Below, piece by piece: positions 58,399 through 64,000 of a stretch of 64,000 nucleotides of DNA (its first letter is position 1; every line of letters starts with the position of its first letter). The notes under the pieces are model-generated. The model worked only from the letters and a program-made list of their open reading frames with translations. It ran no database searches and had not been told where the DNA came from. A program made the position numbers and the translations under genes. The DNA lies in the NCBI RefSeq assembly GCF_000282215.1, contig NZ_AKJS01000139.1, forward strand, positions 1 to 64,000, written 5' to 3'. The stretch is from Pseudomonas sp. GM21 (GTDB lineage: Bacteria; Pseudomonadota; Gammaproteobacteria; Pseudomonadales; Pseudomonadaceae).

Positions 58399-59569
58399 GG
58401 CTTGGCTCCGGTTTCAGCTGGGCGAAACAATCGGCCAAGCCGTTTAGCAACAGATGCACCTGTGCCTCGCTGTGAGCGGCGGTCAGGGTCACTCGCAAGC
58501 GGGCGCTGCCAGCCGGCACGGTCGGCGGGCGGATCGCCGTCACCATCAGCCCACGCTCGCGCAACATCTGCGACAGGCGAACCGCACGCCCGGCATCGCC
58601 GATCATGATCGGCTGAATCGGCGTGAAACTGTCCATCAGCTCCAGACCGATTTGCTCGGCGCCTTGGCGGAACTGGCGGATCAGCGTCTTCAGATGCTCA
58701 CGGCGCCAATGTTCGGTGCGCAGCAGTTCGAGGCTTTTCAGCGTCGCGCAGGCCAGCGCCGGTGGCTGGCTGGTGGTGTAGATATAGGGACGAGCGAACT
58801 GGATCAGGCTTTCGATCAACTCTTCGCTGCCAGCGACAAAGGCTCCGGCGGTACCGAAAGCCTTGCCCAGTGTGCCGACCAACACCGGCACGTCTTCCTG
58901 ACTCAGGCCGAAATGCTCGACGATCCCGCCGCCATTGGCACCCAGCGGGCCAAAACCGTGAGCGTCATCGACCATCAGCCATGCGCCTTTGGCCTTGGCT
59001 TCACGCGCCAGCGCCGGCAGGTCGGCAATGTCACCGTCCATGCTGAACACGCCGTCGGTGACCACCAGCGTATTACCGGTGGCTTTCTCCAGGCGCTTGG
59101 CCAGACTCACCGCATCGTTGTGCAGATAGCGATTGAAGCGCGCGCCCGACAGCAAACCGGCATCCAGCAACGAGGCATGATTGAGCCGGTCTTCCAGCAC
59201 CGTATCGCCCTGCCCGACCAACGCCGTGACCGCGCCGAGATTGGCCATGTAACCGGTGGTGAACAACAGCGCACGCGGGCGGCCGGTGAGATCAGCCAAG
59301 GCTTCTTCCAGCGCGTGATGGGGTGTGCTGTGGCCGATGACCAAGTGCGACGCCCCGCCGCCCACGCCCCAACGAGCAGCGCCGGCGCGCCACGCTTCGA
59401 TCACTTGGGGGTGATTGGCCAGGCCGAGGTAATCGTTGTTACAGAACGCGAGCAACGGTTGGCCATCGACCACCACTTCCGGGCCCTGAGGGCTGTCGAG
59501 CAGCGGGCGCTGGCGGTAGAGGTTTTCGGCACGACGGGCAGCAAGGCGTGCGGCGAGATCGAAAGACAT
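58391..59569 (-). CDS. bioF: 8-amino-7-oxononanoate synthase
   Basis: This 392-residue PLP enzyme condenses pimeloyl-ACP/CoA with alanine. The PLP lysine is in [17 protein letters not shown], and the aspartate is in [25 protein letters not shown] at the N-terminus is typical. It follows bioB across a 137-bp gap filled by a REP pair. Confidence 0.96.
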   Translation of the reverse strand: MSFDLAARLAARRAENLYRQRPLLDSPQGPEVVVDGQPLLAFCNNDYLGLANHPQVIEAWRAGAARWGVGGGASHLVIGHSTPHHALEEALADLTGRPRALLFTTGYMANLGAVTALVGQGDTVLEDRLNHASLLDAGLLSGARFNRYLHNDAVSLAKRLEKATGNTLVVTDGVFSMDGDIADLPALAREAKAKGAWLMVDDAHGFGPLGANGGGIVEHFGLSQEDVPVLVGTLGKAFGTAGAFVAGSEELIESLIQFARPYIYTTSQPPALACATLKSLELLRTEHWRREHLKTLIRQFRQGAEQIGLELMDSFTPIQPIMIGDAGRAVRLSQMLRERGLMVTAIRPPTVPAGSARLRVTLTAAHSEAQVHLLLNGLADCFAQLKPEPSHA

Positions 59570-59603
59570 GCAGGCCTCAACTAAGGAATGTCAGATATTC
59601 CAT

Positions 59604-59690
59604 GTGGGAGCGAGCCTGCTCGCGATTGCGGATTCACAGCCAACATTGATGTGACTGGAAGGTCGCAATCGCGAGCAGGCTCGCTCCCAC
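59604..59690. repeat. Paired REP palindrome between bioB and bioF
   Basis: Two arms of 27 bp (59604-59630, 59664-59690) form a perfect inverted repeat with a 33-bp spacer. It lies inside the bio operon, where it could protect the bioB mRNA or reduce readthrough to bioF. Confidence 0.93.
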
Positions 59691-59706
59691 AGGGGATCAG
59701 CGTCGA

Positions 59707-60762
59707 TTAAACAGCAGCGTTGTAGAACTGCTCGCTGCTCTTCTGCTCAACCAGTGCCTGCTCAATGGCAGCCTGATGCACCTCGTCCGCGTGCTCTTCG
59801 CGCGCTTCCGGCAGAATCCCCAGGCGCGAGAACAGCTGCATGTCCTTGTCGGCCTGCGGGTTGGCGGTGGTCAGCAGTTTTTCGCCGTAGAAAATCGAGT
59901 TGGCGCCGGCGAAGAATGCCAGGGCCTGCATCTGTTCGTTCATCGCTTCGCGGCCAGCGGAAAGGCGCACGTGGGATTTCGGCATCAGGATGCGCGCAAC
60001 GGCGAGCATGCGGATGAAGTCGAATGGATCGATGTCTTCGGCATTTTCCAGCGGCGTACCAGCGACTTTCACCAGCATGTTGATCGGCACCGACTCCGGA
60101 TGCTCCGGCAGGTTGGCCAGCTGGATCAGCAGGTTGGCACGGTCATCGAGGGACTCGCCCATGCCAAGGATGCCGCCGGAGCAGATCTTCATCCCCGATT
60201 CACGCACGTAGGCCAGCGTTTGCAGGCGCTCGCTGTAGGTGCGGGTGGTGATGATGCTGCCGTAGAACTCAGGCGACGTATCGAGGTTGTGGTTGTAGTA
60301 GTCGAGGCCGGCGTCGGCCAGAGCAACGGTCTGGTCCTGATCCAGGCGACCGAGGGTCATGCAGGTTTCCAGGCCCATGGCTTTCACGCCTTTGACCATT
60401 TCCAGCACGTACGGCATGTCTTTGGCCGACGGGTGTTTCCACGCCGCGCCCATGCAGAAACGGGTCGAACCGATGGCCTTGGCGCGAGCGGCCTCTTCGA
60501 GGACCTTCTGCACTTCCATCAGCTTTTCTTTTTCCAGACCGGTGTTGTAGTGACCGGACTGCGGGCAATATTTGCAATCTTCCGGGCAGGCGCCGGTTTT
60601 GATCGAGAGCAGCGTGGAAACCTGGACGCGGTTGGCGTCGAAATGCGCGCGGTGCACCGTCTGTGCCTGGAACAACAGGTCGTTGAATGGCTGAACGAAG
60701 AGTGCTTTGACTTCGGCCAAAGACCAGTCATGACGCAGGGTTGCAGAGGTGCTGGCGCTCAT
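59707..60762 (-). CDS. bioB: Biotin synthase
   Basis: This 351-residue radical-SAM enzyme inserts sulfur into dethiobiotin. The Cx3Cx2C cluster motif is in [13 protein letters not shown] (near residue 56-63). Conserved Cys for the second cluster appear in [12 protein letters not shown] and METCMTLG-like segments. [14 protein letters not shown] and [12 protein letters not shown] are family marks. Ribosome site AAAGGAAA precedes the ATG. It is the first gene of the bio operon, divergent from comF. Confidence 0.97.
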   Translation of the reverse strand: MSASTSATLRHDWSLAEVKALFVQPFNDLLFQAQTVHRAHFDANRVQVSTLLSIKTGACPEDCKYCPQSGHYNTGLEKEKLMEVQKVLEEAARAKAIGSTRFCMGAAWKHPSAKDMPYVLEMVKGVKAMGLETCMTLGRLDQDQTVALADAGLDYYNHNLDTSPEFYGSIITTRTYSERLQTLAYVRESGMKICSGGILGMGESLDDRANLLIQLANLPEHPESVPINMLVKVAGTPLENAEDIDPFDFIRMLAVARILMPKSHVRLSAGREAMNEQMQALAFFAGANSIFYGEKLLTTANPQADKDMQLFSRLGILPEAREEHADEVHQAAIEQALVEQKSSEQFYNAAV

Positions 60763-60837
60763 GGGCGTTTCCTTTGTTTTATGCTTGGCAAGCGGCTGGG
60801 AGGTGGAATACCCACAGACGCGACACGGATGTTCGGC

Positions 60838-60866
60838 ATATTTAAGGAAGACTCATGCGCTGTCAA
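60838..60866 (-). promoter_or_regulatory. bioB promoter
   Basis: On the minus strand TTGACA (60866-60861), 17 bp, then AAATAT (60843-60838), about 75 bp before the bioB ATG. The -35 lies inside the first codons of comF on the other strand and overlaps a BirA-type operator. Confidence 0.6.
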
Positions 60867-61595
60867 CCACGTTACGATAGACCGGTTTACATCTGGTTAA
60901 AAAACAAACAGCGCTGTCTGCTCTGTGCAGAACCGGCCGATGGACAGGTTCCGATCTGCATGCCCTGCGAAACAGAGTTGCCCTGGCTTGGGGATCACTG
61001 CCAAACCTGTGCCCTGCCCTTACCAGGCGCCGGTCTGACCTGCGGCCAGTGCCTGAATCAACCACCCGCGTTCGAGCAAGTCGCCGCACCGTGGACTTAC
61101 AGCTTCCCGGTGGACACCCTGATCACTCGTTTCAAGCACTCTGCAAAGTGGCCGTTTGGCCGGCTACTCGGTGAACTCCTCGCGCAATTCCTGCAACATC
61201 GCTTCGACGAAGACCTGCATCGTCCCGACGCGCTCGTTCCGGTGCCGCTGGCCTCTGAACGCCTGCGCCAACGGGGTTTCAATCAAGCCGCCATGCTCGC
61301 CCGCTGGCTCGGCACTTGTCTGGATATTCCTTGCGACGAAACGCTGCTGTTGAGGACGCTAGATACCAGCGCGCAGCAGGACTTGAATGCCGAGGCCCGC
61401 AAAAAGAACCTGCGCAACGCCTTCGCCCTGACGCCCGGCGCGCGCATCAAGGGCCGGCATTTGGCCTTGGTGGACGACGTGCTGACCACCGGTGCCACGG
61501 CGCAAGCGCTCGCCCGGCTGTTAATGGACGCAGGTGCTGCGCGGGTTGACGTGTACTGTCTGGCCCGTACACCAAAACCCGGCGAAATGGCCTGA
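60855..61595 (+). CDS. ComF family phosphoribosyltransferase-like protein
   Basis: This 246-residue protein has two zinc-ribbon-like Cys clusters at the N-terminus (CLLCAEPADG, ICMPCETELP, and HCQTCALPLPG with TCGQC). The C-terminal type I phosphoribosyltransferase fold has the PRPP motif ALVDDVLTTGATAQALA (near residue 205). ComF is needed for DNA uptake in competent bacteria and contacts primosome proteins in some. The start is 92 bp from bioB on the opposite strand, and the first codons contain the biotin operator. Confidence 0.92.
   Translation: MRCQPRYDRPVYIWLKNKQRCLLCAEPADGQVPICMPCETELPWLGDHCQTCALPLPGAGLTCGQCLNQPPAFEQVAAPWTYSFPVDTLITRFKHSAKWPFGRLLGELLAQFLQHRFDEDLHRPDALVPVPLASERLRQRGFNQAAMLARWLGTCLDIPCDETLLLRTLDTSAQQDLNAEARKKNLRNAFALTPGARIKGRHLALVDDVLTTGATAQALARLLMDAGAARVDVYCLARTPKPGEMA
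60861..60891. promoter_or_regulatory. BirA-type biotin operator
   Basis: TGTCAACC (60861-60868), 15 bp, GGTTTACA (60884-60891). This matches the BirA operator TGTAAACC-N15-GGTTTACA at 15 of 16 half-site bases (C for A in the left half) with the same spacing as E. coli bioO. It overlaps the bioB -35 and codons 3-13 of comF. Confidence 0.7.
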
Positions 61596-61658
61596 CTTGA
61601 CTCCCACTGCCCAAGCGGCCAACGTCTTACCCATTGTCACCGCCCAAAGCACCTCGCC

Positions 61659-62423
61659 ATGTCCTTGCCAACGTTGTTATCCCAGCACATTGTTCGTCGT
61701 CCGCAGCGCATTGCGTTGCTGCAACACATCGCCGAGCAAGGCTCGATCACCCGTGCCGCAAAAAGCGCGGGCCTGAGCTACAAGGCCGCGTGGGATGCCA
61801 TCGACGAGCTGAACAACCTGGCGCAGAAGCCGCTGGTGGAACGCAGCGTCGGCGGCAAGGGCGGCGGTGGCGCCAGACTCTCCAGCGAAGGCCAGCGCGT
61901 GTTGCGCCTGTATCAAAAGCTGCAAGTCTTGCAGGCTCAGGTGTTGGAGGCGGCCGAAGAGGCCAGCGATCTGGACCTGCTCGGTCGCCTGATGCTGCGC
62001 ACCAGCGCGCGCAATCAACTGCACGGCACAGTGGCAGGGATCGAAGCTCAGGGGCGCAATGACCGAATCCGTCTTGAACTGGCCGAAGGATTGACCATCG
62101 ATGCGCAGATCACCCACGACAGTACCTTGCGCCTGGAGCTGGAAACAGGCACTGAAGTGGTGGCGTTGATCAAGGCCGGTTGGCTTGAATTGTTGGGTAT
62201 TGATCAACAAGCAACACCCGGCAATAACTTTCTGAAAGGCATCATCGAAGACATTCTCGACGCCGACGACGGCCCCAGCGAAGTGCGCATCGGCCTGCCC
62301 AATGGCCAGACGCTGTGCGCCTTGGCTGAGCCGCTGCATTTGCGAACGCTGGGGCTTGCCGCTGACAAACCGGTGCGGGTGCAGTTCGCGCCCTCCAACG
62401 TGTTGCTCGGTACACCGCTCTGA
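61659..62423 (+). CDS. ModE-type molybdate-responsive regulator
   Basis: This 254-residue protein has an N-terminal LysR-like winged helix (RIALLQHIAEQGSITRAAKSAG, with LSYKAAWDAIDELNNL, residues 18-60) and GGKGGGGARLS typical of ModE. Two TOBE (MopI-like) domains follow (about 125-190 and 195-254), with ARNQLHGTVAGIEAQGRND and PSEVRIGLPNGQTLCALAE. Such proteins bind molybdate and repress molybdate transport. No mod transporter genes are in the window. Confidence 0.88.
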   Translation: MSLPTLLSQHIVRRPQRIALLQHIAEQGSITRAAKSAGLSYKAAWDAIDELNNLAQKPLVERSVGGKGGGGARLSSEGQRVLRLYQKLQVLQAQVLEAAEEASDLDLLGRLMLRTSARNQLHGTVAGIEAQGRNDRIRLELAEGLTIDAQITHDSTLRLELETGTEVVALIKAGWLELLGIDQQATPGNNFLKGIIEDILDADDGPSEVRIGLPNGQTLCALAEPLHLRTLGLAADKPVRVQFAPSNVLLGTPL

Positions 62424-62481
62424 AACAAAAGCTTCATCGATGCTCTTTATGGTGACTGCAAAAACCCGCAGGGAGCCTGAT

Positions 62482-64000
62482 GTGAGCCTATTAGAAGAAA
62501 ACCAGTCCACCGACCTCGAAAAGATGGTCGGCCTCAGCCGTCGTGGGTTCATCAGCGCCGGAGCCCTCTGCGGTGCCGCCATGTTTCTCGGTGGCAACCT
62601 GCTGAGCCGCAGCGTGCTGGCCGCGAGTGTCAGCGCCGGTACCAGCAAGTTGTTGGGTTTTGAAAGTATCCCCGCCGCCACCAGCGACGCCATTACCTTG
62701 CCAGCAGGCTACAAATCCTCGGTGCTGATCAGCTGGGGCCAGCCCCTGCAAAACAACGGCCCGGCGTTCGACCCCACTGGCAACGGCACCGCTGAGCAAC
62801 AGGAAGTCCAGTTCGGCGACAACAATGACGGCATGAGCCTGTTCGAGTTTCCCGATGAAAAAGACCGGGCGCTGATGGCGATCAACAACGAATACACCAA
62901 CTATCGCTACCTCTACCCGCATGGCGGCATGCCGCAGTCCGCCGAAGAAGTGCGCAAGGCGCTGGCGTGCGAAGGCGTGACGGTCATCGAAGTGCAGCGC
63001 AAGAACGGCCATTGGCAGTTCGTCCAGGGCTCGCGCTACAACCGGCGTATTCACGGCAACGCACCGATCAGCTTGAGTGGCCCAGCCGCCGGCCATGAAC
63101 TGCTGAAAACCAGCACCGACCCGCACGGAAAAAATGTCCTCGGTACCTTCCAGAACTGCGCCAACGGCAAGACGCCGTGGGGCACCTACCTGACCTGCGA
63201 AGAGAACTTCACCGATTGCTTCGGCAGCAGCAATGCCGAGCAGAAATTCGACGCTGCGCAGAAACGCTACGGCGCAGTGGCGACCAGTAAAGAGATCAAC
63301 TGGCATCAGCACGACGAGCGATTCGACCTGGCGAAGAACCCCAACGAACTCAACCGTCACGGCTGGGTAGTGGAGATCGACCCGTTCGATCCGCAATCGA
63401 CCCCGGTCAAACGCACGGCCCTTGGACGTTTCAAGCATGAAAACGCAGCACTCGCCGAAACTCATGATGGCCACGCCGTGGTGTACATGGGCGACGATGA
63501 GCGGGGTGAGTTCATCTACAAGTTCGTCAGCCGCGACAAGATCAACCACAAAAACCCCAAGGCCAACCGCGACCTGCTGGATCACGGCACCTTGTATGTA
63601 GCGCGCTTTGACGCTGGCGACGGCAATGCCGATCACCCGAAAGGCCAAGGCGAGTGGGTCGAACTGACCCACGGCAAAAACGGCCTCGACGCCAGCAGCG
63701 GTTTTGCCGACCAGGCCGAAGTGCTGATCCACGCGCGCCTCGCCGCCAGCGTAGTGAAAGCAACGCGCATGGACCGTCCGGAATGGATCGTCGTCAGCCC
63801 CAAGGATGGCCAGGTGTATTGCACCCTGACCAACAACGCCAAGCGCGGTGAAGAAGGTCAACCGGTGGGCGGGCCAAACCCGCGCGAGAAGAACGTCTAC
63901 GGGCAGATTCTGCGCTGGCGCACCGACCGCGATGATCACGCCTCGAAAAGCTTTGCCTGGGACCTGTTTGTGGTCGCCGGCAACCCGGGTGTTCACGCTG
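62482..64000 (+). CDS. PhoX-family (DUF839) phosphatase, partial at window end
   Basis: At least 506 residues, running off the right edge. A twin-arginine signal (LSRRGFISAGALCGAAMFLG) directs the folded protein to the periplasm. Family segments include GWGQP-like SWGQPLQNNGPAFDP, NNEYTNYRYLYP, RIHGNAPI, TYLTCEENFTD, HGWVVEIDPFDP and AETHDGHAVVYMGDDERGEF. PhoX enzymes are Ca/Fe-dependent alkaline phosphatases. GTG 62482 is chosen by GGGAG seven bases upstream; in-frame ATGs at 62440 and 62449 are possible. No clear Pho box is seen upstream. Confidence 0.87.
   Translation, partial: MSLLEENQSTDLEKMVGLSRRGFISAGALCGAAMFLGGNLLSRSVLAASVSAGTSKLLGFESIPAATSDAITLPAGYKSSVLISWGQPLQNNGPAFDPTGNGTAEQQEVQFGDNNDGMSLFEFPDEKDRALMAINNEYTNYRYLYPHGGMPQSAEEVRKALACEGVTVIEVQRKNGHWQFVQGSRYNRRIHGNAPISLSGPAAGHELLKTSTDPHGKNVLGTFQNCANGKTPWGTYLTCEENFTDCFGSSNAEQKFDAAQKRYGAVATSKEINWHQHDERFDLAKNPNELNRHGWVVEIDPFDPQSTPVKRTALGRFKHENAALAETHDGHAVVYMGDDERGEFIYKFVSRDKINHKNPKANRDLLDHGTLYVARFDAGDGNADHPKGQGEWVELTHGKNGLDASSGFADQAEVLIHARLAASVVKATRMDRPEWIVVSPKDGQVYCTLTNNAKRGEEGQPVGGPNPREKNVYGQILRWRTDRDDHASKSFAWDLFVVAGNPGVHA

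Noticed and set aside
62424-62481. Pho box upstream of the PhoX-family gene
   Set aside because: No CTGTCAT-type direct repeats were found in the short upstream gap, so phosphate control could not be supported.
62491-63996. A 501-codon minus-strand frame at the right edge
   Set aside because: It mirrors the PhoX-family gene, which has a Tat signal, ribosome site and family motifs.

Overview
The window is a stretch of a Pseudomonas chromosome, most like the P. fluorescens/P. putida lineage. The evidence is protein-level resemblance (LptD, SurA, DavB, PQQ proteins), a gene order that matches what I remember of P. putida and P. aeruginosa (lptD-surA-pdxA-rsmA-apaGH; prkA-yeaH-spoVR-cca; tsaD/rpsU-dnaG-rpoD; dav-pqq; bioBFHCD next to acyl-CoA dehydrogenases), and typical fluorescens-group REP palindromes with the core GTGGGAGC. 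All assignments come from reading the sequence; no database was searched.

Layout. 1-8.2 kb: a PotA-like ABC ATPase, a NarL-type two-component pair whose kinase has a periplasmic substrate-binding-like sensor, a degenerate alpha/beta-hydrolase (DUF3530), and a djlA-murU-amgK block for peptidoglycan recycling, all minus strand except the DUF3530 gene. 8.3-16 kb: outer-membrane biogenesis and housekeeping operon lptD-surA-pdxA-rsmA-apaG-apaH, then glpE. 16.2-22.4 kb: prkA-yeaH-spoVR stress module and cca. 22.5-29.9 kb: folK, folB, plsY, tsaD and the macromolecular synthesis genes rpsU-dnaG-rpoD. 30-33.8 kb: a 1248-residue sensor GGDEF-EAL protein and a tRNA-Ile2(CAU). 33.8-36.5 kb: a small accessory block with a structured leader, a DUF3077 gene, and a HipA-like kinase plus DUF3037 pair, bracketed by two nearly identical terminators. 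36.6-39.8 kb: an Lrp regulator with davB-davA for lysine catabolism through 5-aminovalerate. 39.9-47.6 kb: the PQQ cluster pqqF-A-B-C-D-E plus a prolyl-oligopeptidase-family gene. 47.7-55.5 kb: a Pmp3-like peptide, an antitoxin remnant, and three paralogous ~600-residue acyl-CoA dehydrogenases with a diguanylate cyclase between two of them. 55.7-60.8 kb: a small motility-like protein and the biotin operon bioB-F-H-C-D. 60.9-64 kb: comF, a ModE-type regulator, and a PhoX-family protein cut by the window edge.

Main hunting results: (i) a 76-nt RNA-like element with perfect 14-bp arms upstream of the DUF3077 gene, whose fold resembles phage C4 antisense RNAs; (ii) the HipA-like/DUF3037 pair with its own hairpin leader; (iii) a BirA-type operator (half-sites 15 bp apart) inside the first codons of comF, overlapping the bioB -35; (iv) two PsrA-type boxes over the core promoter of one acyl-CoA dehydrogenase; (v) a sigma32-like promoter inside dnaG ahead of rpoD. 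No rRNA, CRISPR array, insertion sequence or integrase was seen.
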